NCBI GenBank assembly: GCA_026004675.1
Contig: BPJP01000008.1
Coordinates: 124,001 to 188,000 of the forward strand
Length of the DNA: 64,000 nt
From: Gemmatales bacterium
Lineage (GTDB): Bacteria > Planctomycetota > Planctomycetia > Gemmatales > Gemmataceae
Reading direction: 5' to 3'
Below, piece by piece: positions 46,169-55,467 of this stretch (position 1 is the stretch's first letter; each line of letters opens with the position of its first letter). A model generated the notes under the pieces. That model ran no database searches and had not been told where the DNA came from. It was given only the letters and a program-made list of their open reading frames with translations. Made by a program: the position numbers and the translations under genes.

Positions 46169-48238
46169 CTATTCGCCCATCAACTCCTCAACCAGTCGAT
46201 CCGTCTTGTACAGTTTCTTCAACGCTTCAAGGATGCCGAGTCCGTGAACGGAAATATGGCGAGCCTGGTAATCCGTGTAGACGAAATTACGGACCAAACC
46301 ATGGCGATTGCGGTCGAAATTCACGCCAACCAGTTCTCCTCGTCGGTTCAAAACGGGGCTGCCCGAGTTGCCGCCGATCGTATCCGCGGTAGAAACGAAA
46401 TTAAAGGGAGTCGACAGATCGAGTCGGCTTTTGCCTTTCAACCAGCGCGAAGGCAGATCGAAAGGCTCCCTGTGGCCATGGGCAGCCGCATGCTCGTACA
46501 ACCCGGCAAAGGTCGTAGCGAACGGAATCTTTTTCCCTTCTTCCTCGTAGCCTCGAACGACGCCGAAGGCCAGTCGCAGTGTGAATGTGGCGTCCGGAGC
46601 GACTGATTTGCCCATTGCTTCGAACCGCAGCTCGGCAATCTGGGCGAAGGCCTGGCGTTCTACCTCGTCGACCTCGCTTTCGAACTTCGAGCGCAGCCGC
46701 CTTGCAACCGGATCGACCTGCCGCGCTAACACAATCATGGGATCGTCCGATCTGGAAATGGCGTTTCTTCCGCCGTCCGCCAATTTTTTGCGCACCGCTG
46801 GATCGAATAGTTTGCTGCCATTGACCAGTTCGCTGGCCCGATCGCTGGGAGACTTGCCGGCGTAAACTTTCTGCACGAAATCGTCGCCTCCGCCCATAAT
46901 CTCCGCGAGAAAGCTGAGCGAAAGAGAAAGCTTGGCGCGTTCCAGTTCGGCGGGAATGGGAGCTGGCGAAAACAGCCGAAGTTTCAACGATTCGAGATTG
47001 GAATCGCGATATTCGCGAAGCCTGTTGGCACTCGGTTTTTCCAGTTCCTCCGCCATTCGCACCAGATGCCTGGCGATGCCGAACAACTCCGAGTAGAAGC
47101 CATACCCTCGTTCGATGAGCAGGTATTCGTTTTCGAATGTGGCAAGAGCCTTTTGTGCCTCGGCGATCCGCTGGTAAGCGTTCTTGAAATTCTTCAGGCT
47201 CTTTGAATGTGCTTGGAGCTTGCTGACCAGGGCTTTCTCCTCGACACGTTTGCGCTTCAGCGTCGCCGGATCGAGCAAGCCGTGGTACATCCCCGTGTAG
47301 GCTTTGCGGGCGTTGGCAGTTCGGTGCAAATCGGTTCGGGCCATGCGGGCCAGATTCGGCCCCCGCTCGGAAAACTGCCGGAGCCTGGCTTCCCGCGCCC
47401 GGAGCAAATTCAACAAGAACGGGAAGGTGTGATCGCGACGGTGGATCAACTTGGGCACTGTTTCGAGCCGGTTGGTCGTGCCGGGATGGCCGCTGACGAA
47501 CACAAGGTCGCCTTCCTTGGGTCCTTCTCGGCTCCACTTGAAATAGTGCTTTACCCTGGCCGGTTTGCCATTTTCGTAGGCACGAAAGAAACAAATATCG
47601 AGATTGTAGCGCGGGAATTCGAAGTTGTCGGTATCGCCACCGAAAAAAGCAATACCCTGTTCCGGAGCGAAAACCAAGCGCACATCGGTGTATTTTTTGT
47701 ACCGGTAAAGATGGTAAAGACCGCCTTGGTACAGGGTGACGACATCGCTTCGCAGCCCGGTTTTTTTCAGCGACTCGTTTTCGATTTCAGCCATCATGGC
47801 TCTTCGGGCGGCGAAAGCCTCGGCTGGGGACATGCCCGGTTTGACGGCACTTTTGATTCGATCCGTAACGTCTTCGATCGACATGAGCACGTTCAGCTCG
47901 GTCCCCGGACAACGTTTCTCGTCTTCAAGAGTCGGCGCATAAAAACCGTCGCGAAGGTAATCGTGGTTTTGATCGCTCAGCTTTTGCAAACAATCGGCAC
48001 CTATATGGTGGTTTGTCAGAATCAAGCCGTTGGGAGAAACGAAACTCCCCGACCCGCCGCTGTTAAAGCGCACCGATGCTTTCTGCAAGCGCTGCAGCCA
48101 ATCCTCGGTCAATTCGAACTGGTACTTCTTCTTCAGCAATTCTCGTGGCGGATCATTGATCAGCCACATGCCTTCATCGGCATGGCTGGAATGGACAAGC
48201 AAAAGATACCCAAGCGCCAGGACAAATCGTCGGCACAT
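46169..48238 (-). CDS. Secreted S46-family dipeptidyl peptidase (DPP7/DPP11-like)
   Basis: 689 residues with a signal peptide (RFVLALGYLLLVHSSHA) immediately followed by the family start DEGMWLINDPP. The serine-protease triad regions are GLILTNHHIGADCLQKLS (His), FFGGDTDNFEFPRYNLDICF (Asp) and IGGNSGSPVLNRRGELVG (Ser). S46 enzymes release dipeptides from the N-terminus of peptides, mainly in Bacteroidetes and planctomycetes, supporting peptide feeding. ATG 48238 is chosen over an upstream TTG because GAGGGG lies well placed for it. DPP7 and DPP11 cannot be distinguished by eye. Confidence 0.9.
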   Translation of the reverse strand: MCRRFVLALGYLLLVHSSHADEGMWLINDPPRELLKKKYQFELTEDWLQRLQKASVRFNSGGSGSFVSPNGLILTNHHIGADCLQKLSDQNHDYLRDGFYAPTLEDEKRCPGTELNVLMSIEDVTDRIKSAVKPGMSPAEAFAARRAMMAEIENESLKKTGLRSDVVTLYQGGLYHLYRYKKYTDVRLVFAPEQGIAFFGGDTDNFEFPRYNLDICFFRAYENGKPARVKHYFKWSREGPKEGDLVFVSGHPGTTNRLETVPKLIHRRDHTFPFLLNLLRAREARLRQFSERGPNLARMARTDLHRTANARKAYTGMYHGLLDPATLKRKRVEEKALVSKLQAHSKSLKNFKNAYQRIAEAQKALATFENEYLLIERGYGFYSELFGIARHLVRMAEELEKPSANRLREYRDSNLESLKLRLFSPAPIPAELERAKLSLSLSFLAEIMGGGDDFVQKVYAGKSPSDRASELVNGSKLFDPAVRKKLADGGRNAISRSDDPMIVLARQVDPVARRLRSKFESEVDEVERQAFAQIAELRFEAMGKSVAPDATFTLRLAFGVVRGYEEEGKKIPFATTFAGLYEHAAAHGHREPFDLPSRWLKGKSRLDLSTPFNFVSTADTIGGNSGSPVLNRRGELVGVNFDRNRHGLVRNFVYTDYQARHISVHGLGILEALKKLYKTDRLVEELMGE

Positions 48239-48370
48239 CACGGCGACCCCTCGCAAAAAAGTTGTCGGTTGGGCTTAAGTCTATCGGGGCTTCGCAGGGA
48301 TCGCAACCATTCGACGGTTTCGGCAAATCGGCATGTGAGAAAGGTCACGTCTTCGTAGTAAAATACCCTC

Positions 48371-49489
48371 ATGGAGTGGAAGGAACTGCGTTCGTCGTTT
48401 CCAGTAACCGGAAAGTGGGCTTTTTTCGACCACGCAGCCGTGGCGCCGATCAGCGGTCCAGCCCGTCAGGCCATGATCGAATGGGCCGACGATTTGGCTC
48501 AAAACGGCGACGTCAACGAACGTCGCTGGCTGGCACGCATCGAGGAAGTCCGGCGGCTGTTCGGCCAGCTTCTCCACACGGAACCGCAAAATATCGCCTT
48601 TGTCAAGAATACGACCGAAGGCATCGGCTTCGTGGCCCAGGGCTATCCGTGGCGGCCAGGCGACAACGTCATCACCGCGGCCGAGGAATATCCCTCCAAC
48701 ATCTATCCCTGGCTCAACCTCGCAAGTCGCGGCGTCGAGGTTCGGCGGATCGAAAGCCGATACAACCGGATCGAGGTGGACGACATTCGCCAGGCAGCGG
48801 ACGACCGAACCCGACTGGTCAGCCTGAGTTTTGTCGAATTTGCCAGCGGTTTTCGAAACAACCTCGATCAGATCGGCGAATGGTGCCGATCGAGAGGTAT
48901 CCACTTTTTCGTCGACGCCATCCAGGGATTGGGCGTTCTTCCCTTGGATGTTTCGAGAACGCCGATCGATTTCCTCGCTGCCGACGGACACAAATGGTTG
49001 CTTGGGCCAGAGGGAGCAGGCATCTTTTACATCCGACCGGAATTGCTGGATCTGCTCCATCCGGTCGGCGTCGGTTGGAACAGCGTCGTTGGAGCCCGCG
49101 ATTTTTCCAAAATCGATTTTCATCTCAAGCCGCATGCTGGTCGCTGGGAGGGGGGATCGCTCAATGTCGCTGGCATTACTGCCCTTGGCGGCAGCCTGGA
49201 ACTGCTTCTGCGGATCGGCACGGACGCCATCGCTCGCCGACTGAAGGAATTGACCGATCTTATTTGCGAAGAAGCCCGGCGGCGGGGCCACACGGTTTTC
49301 AGCAGCCGGCAGGAAAACGAATGGTCTGGGATCGTATCGCTGATTCCGAAAGACGGTGAACCTCGGGCCATTGTCAAACGTTGCTTCGAGAAAAACTTCG
49401 TCATCAACCACCGCGCCGGGCGCTTACGTCTCAGTCCTCATTGCTACAATACGACGGACGAGATCGTGGCTTTGTTCGAAATCCTCTAG
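48371..49489 (+). CDS. Class V PLP-dependent aminotransferase/cysteine-desulfurase-like protein
   Basis: 372 residues. Motifs are FFDHAAVAPISGPARQAM, VKNTTEGIGFVAQGYPWRPG, VDAIQGLGVLPLDVSRTPID and the PLP lysine in LAADGHKWLLGPEGAGIFY. It belongs to the isopenicillin epimerase/selenocysteine-lyase-like branch rather than classical IscS, as it lacks the SGSAC loop. Substrate is unknown. coaD starts 14 bases downstream. Confidence 0.85.
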   Translation: MEWKELRSSFPVTGKWAFFDHAAVAPISGPARQAMIEWADDLAQNGDVNERRWLARIEEVRRLFGQLLHTEPQNIAFVKNTTEGIGFVAQGYPWRPGDNVITAAEEYPSNIYPWLNLASRGVEVRRIESRYNRIEVDDIRQAADDRTRLVSLSFVEFASGFRNNLDQIGEWCRSRGIHFFVDAIQGLGVLPLDVSRTPIDFLAADGHKWLLGPEGAGIFYIRPELLDLLHPVGVGWNSVVGARDFSKIDFHLKPHAGRWEGGSLNVAGITALGGSLELLLRIGTDAIARRLKELTDLICEEARRRGHTVFSSRQENEWSGIVSLIPKDGEPRAIVKRCFEKNFVINHRAGRLRLSPHCYNTTDEIVALFEIL

Positions 49490-49503
49490 GTTGGGGTGAC
49501 CAC

Positions 49504-50019
49504 ATGGCCGGCGACCACCAGCAGCCATTTGCCGTCTACACGGGTATGTTCGATCCGGTGCACCTGGGGCACCTGGATGTGATTCGCCGCGGCAGCCGAC
49601 TGTTTCCCAAACTGGTTGTCGGAGTGGGGACGAACCCGGAAAAAGCGCCTCTGCTGCCGATCGAGCAACGAGTGGCATTGGTGCGCGAAACCACCCGGGA
49701 TTGTCCCAATGTCGAGGTGCAGGCCTTTTCCAACCTGGCGGTCCAGTTCGTACGTGATGTTGGTGCCCGCATCATGCTGCGCGGCCTACGAACGCTAAGC
49801 GATATGGAATATGAATTCACCATGTCATTAACCAACCTGGCTCTCGACCCGGGCATCGAAACCGTATTTTTGATGGCCAAGGAAGAGTATTCGCATGTCA
49901 GCAGCACCTTGATCAAACAAATTGCTTCCTTTGGTGGGGACCTGAGCAAATTCGTGCCGCCGCCTGTTCGGGATGCCTTGATCGCGCGGTTCAAGAAAGA
50001 AAAAGCCGCGGGTTCCTAG
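49504..50019 (+). CDS. coaD: Pantetheine-phosphate adenylyltransferase
   Basis: 171 residues. The nucleotidyltransferase HxGH motif is in YTGMFDPVHLGHLDVIRRG. Further blocks are GVGTNPEKAPLLPIEQRVAL, RGLRTLSDMEYEFTMSLTN, and the C-terminal SHVSSTLIKQIASFGGDLSK. It makes dephospho-CoA from phosphopantetheine and ATP. GGGGTG before ATG serves as ribosome-binding site. A terminator overlaps its 3' end. Confidence 0.93.
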   Translation: MAGDHQQPFAVYTGMFDPVHLGHLDVIRRGSRLFPKLVVGVGTNPEKAPLLPIEQRVALVRETTRDCPNVEVQAFSNLAVQFVRDVGARIMLRGLRTLSDMEYEFTMSLTNLALDPGIETVFLMAKEEYSHVSSTLIKQIASFGGDLSKFVPPPVRDALIARFKKEKAAGS

Positions 50020-50042
50020 CCGACGAGGACCAGCGGCTTTTT
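50001..50042. terminator. Terminator between coaD and a convergent gene
   Basis: AAAAGCCGC and GCGGCTTTTT pair around a 23-base loop. It overlaps the last codons of coaD and the stem has T tracts in both directions. Confidence 0.7.
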
Positions 50043-50068
50043 ACCGACCACGATTCGATGACGTTTGC

Positions 50069-51697
50069 TTAGCGGCGGCCAGCAAACGGGTCGATTTTTT
50101 TGTTGGCCAGCTCAGCGAAAAACTTGACTACTGGCGTTTTGATACTTGCTCGGGCCTTCAAACTGTTGCCGCCGCCGACTTCCACGCGAATCAGATCATC
50201 GCCACTGGCAACAAACGACCGCTTCGCCAAAGCTTCGATCTGTTTTCGGGCTTCGGGATTCATCGACGGTACCAGCTTGCGGATCGACAGATCGAATCGA
50301 AACAGCGGCGCCGTCACCGGTTTCGACTTCAATGCTCGTTTGATCCGGGCCAGCCCATCCGGCCCGCCCGACAACCAGATCACGTCTTCCTGCAATGCCA
50401 GGTAAATCGGATTGTCTCCCAGAACCTGGCGAGTGGGGGCGTCAAAGCGCTTGTGCGCATCCAACCGGTGGATGCCCACGCCCTCCGCTTTAACAGCATC
50501 GAAATGAATCATTTTCTGTTCGCGTTCTGGCAACACCTTGACCAATTCACGGAAGACGGCGTCGAGAGCGTTTCCGTTTTTCACCTTCACACCACCCAAA
50601 AACGTGTATTGGTCCTTTTTTGTGGGACCATCGACACGGAAACCGAGATCCAGTTCCGCGGCCTTTAGCGACGGTGCCAAAGCATCGAAGAGCTTTTTCC
50701 CCAACTCGCGTTTCTTTTCGTCCTTGCTTCGTTCGAGCGTTTTGCTGATGTCTTCGTCGATAGCCGGCGCCAACGCCTGCCGAACAGCCTCGGGAAGTGT
50801 CACGTGGAGCAGGAAAGTCATGGCGCTTTGGCCGGTGGCAATCTCCGACAAACGGGTTTTGCTTTCTCCCAAGGCGCCGATCGACGACGATAAATCGGAA
50901 CCGTCTTTGCCGCTAAGGCTCAGCTCCGCGACCATTTCTTCTTTGGCGGTATCGACATCGATCCGCAGGGCGACTCGTTGCCCATCACGAATGACGCTGG
51001 CGAGGATTCGCGCCGTTTCGTCGATCGTTTTGAGCCGAAGTCGATGCTCCGCCTCGCTTTCGCCAGGCCGCCGCTCGCCTTTTTCCGACGCTACGTACTG
51101 CTCCATCTGTTCGATGGCGATCTTCTTGAAATCTTCAGGCACCTGGTCGAGATTCCAGCTGGCGGAAAGAAGACTGCCGTCGCTGGCATCGAAGACTTTT
51201 TTCGGATCGATCAGGTTTTTCTTCGCCAAGGCATCCTTGTCCGGCGCGGTGGCGTAGACATAGCCGTTCGCAAACCGGAAATAGATGGCGACAGGCAGCG
51301 GATCGGGCTGAATGGAATAGAAGCCGTCGTCTTGTTTCTTGACTACCTGCCCCAGACTGGCCAGCAATTCGAGGAAGGCTTTCTCGTCTTTGATTGGCAC
51401 AAGCAGGATGTTGGCCGACTTTTCGATTTCCGTGGCAATGATGGAGTAGGCTCCCATGGGTCGGTCGACGTCGATTCCGCCCAACCCGGTCTTTTCCTGC
51501 ATCATTACTTTAACGAGTGCCTCGGCCTGTTTACCCTCTTCGCTGCGGCCAACAAGGTCGGCGAGAAAGCGAAGGTCTTTGAGGACGCGATTGACCGACG
51601 CCAGTTTGACCACCGCAGTCGGCGCTTCGGCTGCCGCGACGAGCGGCGCCCAGCCGAAACACAACGCCACCGTCGCCATCAACATCGTGCGTTTCAT
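50069..51697 (-). CDS. Large exported planctomycete protein of unknown function
   Basis: 542 residues. A signal peptide (MLMATVALCFGWAPLVAAAE) is followed by an alpha/beta, charged sequence, e.g. EALVKVMMQEKTGLGGIDVD, DPKKVFDASDGSLLSASWNL and FRFDLSIRKLVPSMNPEARK. It resembles planctomycete hypothetical proteins that repeat two domains of about 200 residues. No enzyme motif was found. It is convergent with coaD and divergent from the PmoA-like gene. Confidence 0.7.
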   Translation of the reverse strand: MKRTMLMATVALCFGWAPLVAAAEAPTAVVKLASVNRVLKDLRFLADLVGRSEEGKQAEALVKVMMQEKTGLGGIDVDRPMGAYSIIATEIEKSANILLVPIKDEKAFLELLASLGQVVKKQDDGFYSIQPDPLPVAIYFRFANGYVYATAPDKDALAKKNLIDPKKVFDASDGSLLSASWNLDQVPEDFKKIAIEQMEQYVASEKGERRPGESEAEHRLRLKTIDETARILASVIRDGQRVALRIDVDTAKEEMVAELSLSGKDGSDLSSSIGALGESKTRLSEIATGQSAMTFLLHVTLPEAVRQALAPAIDEDISKTLERSKDEKKRELGKKLFDALAPSLKAAELDLGFRVDGPTKKDQYTFLGGVKVKNGNALDAVFRELVKVLPEREQKMIHFDAVKAEGVGIHRLDAHKRFDAPTRQVLGDNPIYLALQEDVIWLSGGPDGLARIKRALKSKPVTAPLFRFDLSIRKLVPSMNPEARKQIEALAKRSFVASGDDLIRVEVGGGNSLKARASIKTPVVKFFAELANKKIDPFAGRR

Positions 51698-52010
51698 GTA
51701 TTTCTCCCTTGAATATCGTCCCGTTCGGGGAAATGGCGGTTTCTTCAGGTCGGGTTTCCCTTTACCACAAATCCCACTCGCCCTGGTCTGTTTTTGTTGC
51801 GTTCAGCAGAAATACCCACTATCCTCGCTTCAAGTGTCATCCAGTGCGGAAATTGGCAACTTTCCTGCCTCGAGTGCTGTTCCCCGAATCGACCATGCGG
51901 TTTCGGCGAAACGAAACAAGATAATTGGCAAGAGAATCTGCTCGGGGTCCGTGCACCATAGTCCGGGTGAGTTTAACCAAAATCCAGGTCGAAAAAAAGG
52001 AGACTATCCC
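51698..52010. other. Divergent 313-base intergenic region
   Basis: The minus-strand exported protein and the plus-strand PmoA-like gene are transcribed away from this gap. AAGGAG near 51998 is the ribosome-binding site for the latter. TTGGCA at about 51927 resembles a sigma-54 -24 box, but its spacing to the next GC is 11, so it is not called. Confidence 0.5.
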
Positions 52011-52961
52011 ATGTTCCGATACCTGTGCTGGGCATCCGCTTCGCTGCTTTTGGCCCTGCCTGTCGAAGCGCAACAGGTGTCCATCGAGGTCAAAAAAGAG
52101 TCCGTTGATTTTCTGATCGATGGCAAGCTTGCTGCCCGCTATAACAAGGGGCCGAACGTGGCCAAGCCGTATTTCTGGCCGGTCTATGCCCCGAACGGTG
52201 AACCGATCACGCGTGGCTGGCCCATGATCCAACCTGAAGATGGCGGGTCCACCGACCACATCCATCAGAAATCACTTTGGTTCTGCCACGGCGAAGTCAT
52301 TTACGGCGGCAAGAAAGTCGATTTCTGGTCCGAGCATAAGGGGCATGGCAAGATCGTGTGCACCAAAGTCGCCGAACCTGTCAGCGACAAAAACCATGCC
52401 TATGTCGCCACGCAGAACGAATGGCGTACCAGCGACGGCAAAAAGATACTCGACGAAACCCGAACCATCCATCTCTTTGCATTCGGCAAGCATCGCCTGC
52501 TGGTTTTCGATATCGACCTCTATGCCAACGACGGCGACATCACTTTCGGCGACACCAAGGAAGGTTCCTTCGGCGTTCGCGTCAACGACCGGATTCGCGA
52601 AGTCAAAGGCGGCAAAATCGAAAACGCTCTAGGCAAGACCACGGCCAAAGCGTGCTGGGGGAGAAAAGCCGACTGGTGCGATTACTCTGGTCGCCTTGGA
52701 GACGACACGGTTGGGGTGGCGATTTTCGACCACCCGAAAAATCCCGCCCGTGCTTGTTTCCACGTCCGCAACTACGGCTTGATGGCTGCCAATCCTTTTG
52801 GAAGGAAAGCCTTCCCCGACACCAACAAAGATACCAAGCTGGTGATGCTTCCCAACGGCAAGCATCTGCGTTTTCGCTATGGTGTGCTGATCCATCCAGG
52901 TGACGCAAAAGAGGGAAAAGTTGCCGCTTTCTACAAAAAGTTCCTGGACTTGACCAAATAA
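52011..52961 (+). CDS. Exported PmoA-like (DUF6807) protein
   Basis: 316 residues with a signal peptide (YLCWASASLLLALPVEAQ). Family motifs are PYFWPVYAPNGEPITRGWPM, GGSTDHIHQKSLWFCHGEV and RTIHLFAFGKHRLLVFDIDL. The family is often annotated PmoA, but it is not a methane monooxygenase subunit; it is a planctomycete and Bacteroidetes glycan-associated protein of unknown activity. ATG 52011 follows AAGGAG with an 8-base spacer. Longer frames upstream overlap the divergent gene and are not used. Confidence 0.88.
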   Translation: MFRYLCWASASLLLALPVEAQQVSIEVKKESVDFLIDGKLAARYNKGPNVAKPYFWPVYAPNGEPITRGWPMIQPEDGGSTDHIHQKSLWFCHGEVIYGGKKVDFWSEHKGHGKIVCTKVAEPVSDKNHAYVATQNEWRTSDGKKILDETRTIHLFAFGKHRLLVFDIDLYANDGDITFGDTKEGSFGVRVNDRIREVKGGKIENALGKTTAKACWGRKADWCDYSGRLGDDTVGVAIFDHPKNPARACFHVRNYGLMAANPFGRKAFPDTNKDTKLVMLPNGKHLRFRYGVLIHPGDAKEGKVAAFYKKFLDLTK

Positions 52962-52975
52962 GCGTGGCCAACATC

Positions 52976-53020
52976 GTTCTCCCTCGTCCTCTGGGCAATC
53001 CGGGCGGGGGAGAACCTGTT
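52976..53020 (+). terminator. Putative terminator after the PmoA-like gene
   Basis: GTTCTCCC and GGGAGAAC pair across a loop of about 24 bases, followed by CTGTTTT. It starts 15 bases after the stop codon. Confidence 0.6.
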
Positions 53021-53059
53021 TTCCACCAAAACGAACAGTGCCTTATTGGGAAATCCTTT

Positions 53060-53749
53060 TCATGACGGCCAGGCGAAAGTGCCACGTTCGTGGAAACGTG
53101 CCGCGTCGAGTATCTGTTTGAGCAGCCGCAATGCTTGCAAACGCGATGCTGGCCGAACTCCCAACGCATTCATCTTCTTCAAGTCCAACGCCACCCAGCG
53201 CTTGCTTTCCTGCCGAAACACATACGCCTCCCACGACTCGGACTGTTCCATGAATGCGGGGGAAATGTACAGGCAACGGCCATCTTCATAAACGTAAAGA
53301 AAGCCCTCGGCGCTGCCATCCGCCAGGATCCTGGCGACTTCGGCAATGTCCTCCCGCGATGGTTTTTTGACGAAGAAGGGATGATCGACAATCGGCGCTT
53401 CGTGATCGACAAAGTAAAATGCATAGATCAGCCAGCCCGCAAACGCAAGCCCACTCAATAAGACTCCTGAGACGAGAATAACGAGGAAGGGACGCCAGGG
53501 AAAACGCAGGCGCCAGCGCCGGCCCGATCGGGTTTGGTGTTGTTGTTGCTTGGCGTCGGCATCCTTGGCGATGATGTCGAAAAAGTCGAATGCCTGATTC
53601 GGCGCTTGGACCGGCTTGGCGAGAGACTTCGACCTGGCAGCGGGGACGCGAACCGTGCCAGCACATTTGGGGCAACGCACGGTGGTATCTGGTTTGGCCT
53701 CGGGCGAGTGGATCGTCGTGCCGCAAAAAGGACAGGCGAATGAAACCAT
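53060..53749 (-). CDS. Zinc-ribbon, single-pass membrane protein of unknown function
   Basis: 229 residues. An N-terminal zinc ribbon (FACPFCGTTIHSPEAKPDTT, VRCPKCAGTVRVP) is followed by a basic linker, one helix (FLVILVSGVLLSGLAFAGWL, about residues 82-103) and a C-terminal domain with DIAEVARILADGSAEGFLYV. The plan is like that of 30797-31663, but the C-terminal domains differ. ATG 53749 opens the ribbon and is preferred to an upstream start. Function unknown. Confidence 0.75.
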   Translation of the reverse strand: MVSFACPFCGTTIHSPEAKPDTTVRCPKCAGTVRVPAARSKSLAKPVQAPNQAFDFFDIIAKDADAKQQQHQTRSGRRWRLRFPWRPFLVILVSGVLLSGLAFAGWLIYAFYFVDHEAPIVDHPFFVKKPSREDIAEVARILADGSAEGFLYVYEDGRCLYISPAFMEQSESWEAYVFRQESKRWVALDLKKMNALGVRPASRLQALRLLKQILDAARFHERGTFAWPS

Positions 53750-53760
53750 GAGGCACTCCG

Positions 53761-53789
53761 AAAAAAAAGGCGGCCCGAAATGAGCCGCC
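53761..53789 (-). terminator. Intrinsic terminator of the oxidoreductase gene
   Basis: On the minus strand GGCGGC and GCCGCC pair across about 9 bases, followed by eight Ts. It lies 22 bases after the Gfo/Idh/MocA stop codon. Confidence 0.85.
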
Positions 53790-53811
53790 CTCACCGTCAG
53801 CTTGCATCCGT

Positions 53812-55170
53812 CTAAAGCGACCAGCCTTTGCGGTACGGCCGTTTGATGTATTGGGCGACTTCCGGCACGTCGGGCGACTTGAGATTCGGCCCATCCCATT
53901 GGAACCTCTTGCCGACGCGCATCGCGACGTTCCCGAGAAGAATGGCTTCGGTAAGCAGGCTGGCATAATCGAAATTGGACATGGCGATGTGGGGTTTGTT
54001 GTTCTTGATCGCTTCAACCCATTCCCGTTTCATGCCCAAATCGCCGCCGCCGTTTCGTGGCAAGGATTCGGGAATCTTGCTCAGGTCGACGTCTTTGAAC
54101 TTTTCTTCCGGCAGCAACACATACGATCCGCCGTAATCGTTCGGCGAATACAGTACGCCTTTTTCGCCGACGAGCAACGAACCACTCCCGGGCGGCTTCT
54201 TGCCATAAAAATACTTCGCCGGTGGCAGGTTTTTCTCGCCGTTCTTTCTACCTTCGTACCAGTAAAACTTGACGGGAGGCATGTCGCCACGCGAGGGGAA
54301 TTCAAGAGTAACTGTCGCCCAGCCTGGGTAGGTCTCCGGATTCAGCGGCTCATTCTCGGCGGAAACCGCGATCGGGTATTCCAGCTTGAGGGCCATAAAC
54401 GCCATGTTGGCCGTATGGCATCCCATGTCCCCCAACGCCCCGGTACCGAAATCCCACCAGCCACGCCATTTGAACGGATGGTAGGCATTGCTGTAGGGAC
54501 GCATCGGGGCCGGTCCGATCCACTCGTCCCAGTGGACATGCTTGGGCACGGGAGAAGGTTTGGGACGCGAACGAATTTGCGGCGATTGTGGCCAGACCGG
54601 GCGGTTCGTCCAAACATGCACCTCGTGCACCGGACCAATGACACCTCCTCGAATCAATTCGACGGCGCGGCGAAGACCGTTGTGAGCCGTTCCTTGGTTT
54701 CCCATCTGCGTACAGACTTTGTTCTGCCGTGCGACCTCCCGCATCATTCGCGCTTCGAATACGGAATGCGTCAGGGGTTTCTGGCAATACACATGTTTGC
54801 CCATTTTCATCGCCATGATGCTGGCGACCGCATGAGTGTGATCGGGCGTGCTCACGGTCACGGCGTCGATCTTCTTCCCCAACTTGTCCAGCATCTCGCG
54901 GAAATCGTTAAACTTCTGGGCATTGGGAAACTTTTTGGCCTTGGCTTCGAGACGTTGGTCATCGATGTCGCAAATGGCGACCACGTCTCCCAGACTCCCC
55001 GCCTGATCGATGTCGCTCGAACCTTTGCCACCGACACCGATGCCGGCGAAACTCAGTTTTTCCAGAGCGGATCGACTTTCGGAAGGAGTTAATCCCGCCG
55101 CCACCCAAAAACCGACACCGGCTGCGGCTGTCTGTTGCAAAAACTCACGGCGCGTTCTTTTCTGGCCCAT
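53812..55170 (-). CDS. Tat-exported Gfo/Idh/MocA-family oxidoreductase
   Basis: 452 residues. A twin-arginine signal (RTRREFLQQTAAAGVGFWVA) precedes the NAD(P)-binding Rossmann domain (SFAGIGVGGKGSSDIDQAGS, VVAICDIDDQRLEAKAKKF). The family motif GKHVYCQKPLTHSVFEARMM carries the CxKP-type catalytic Lys, and AVSAENEPLNPETYPGWATV is in the C-terminal domain. This exported group is a planctomycete specialty acting on sugars or cyclitols with a bound cofactor. ATG 55170 begins at the Tat motif. Confidence 0.92.
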   Translation of the reverse strand: MGQKRTRREFLQQTAAAGVGFWVAAGLTPSESRSALEKLSFAGIGVGGKGSSDIDQAGSLGDVVAICDIDDQRLEAKAKKFPNAQKFNDFREMLDKLGKKIDAVTVSTPDHTHAVASIMAMKMGKHVYCQKPLTHSVFEARMMREVARQNKVCTQMGNQGTAHNGLRRAVELIRGGVIGPVHEVHVWTNRPVWPQSPQIRSRPKPSPVPKHVHWDEWIGPAPMRPYSNAYHPFKWRGWWDFGTGALGDMGCHTANMAFMALKLEYPIAVSAENEPLNPETYPGWATVTLEFPSRGDMPPVKFYWYEGRKNGEKNLPPAKYFYGKKPPGSGSLLVGEKGVLYSPNDYGGSYVLLPEEKFKDVDLSKIPESLPRNGGGDLGMKREWVEAIKNNKPHIAMSNFDYASLLTEAILLGNVAMRVGKRFQWDGPNLKSPDVPEVAQYIKRPYRKGWSL

Positions 55171-55467
55171 GTCGTTCTCTCCTTTGCTAGCGCAAGAATT
55201 AGCTTGTCGGAATCTTAACATGGTCCAGCTGCCCCGGCAAGCGGCCACTTGCCACTTCGGCGTTCGCTGCGAAGCAGGTATTTTCTTGTCCTATCTAAAC
55301 TCTCATCCCATTCGATGGCAAGTTTGACAGCGGTGAGCCTGGCGCTGAAAATGACGAAGTTACCAGGAAATTTTGCTTCCAAGTTCGCGCGAACCGGGGA
55401 ATCGGTTTGGCCACGGGCCAATCTGAAGGCAAGAATCTGGAGAACGTGAAACAGCGAGGTATGCATC

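Noticed and set aside
46401..47594. Second minus-strand frame of 397 codons inside the S46 peptidase gene
   Set aside because: It is a shifted shadow of the peptidase frame, with low-complexity Arg-rich content and no family.
48281..49411. Minus-strand frame opposite the class V aminotransferase gene
   Set aside because: The plus-strand protein has the PLP lysine motif and conserved blocks; the antisense frame does not.
51925..51945. Sigma-54-like site upstream of the PmoA-like gene
   Set aside because: The distance between GG and GC is 11 bases instead of 10 and the -12 box is poor.
51456..52010. N-terminal extension of the PmoA-like gene
   Set aside because: It overlaps the divergent exported gene and is unlike the family. 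ATG 52011 with AAGGAG opens a signal peptide.
52011..52961. Methane monooxygenase subunit (from the PmoA family name)
   Set aside because: The sequence is a soluble exported protein with no methane-monooxygenase helices. The name is a family label only.
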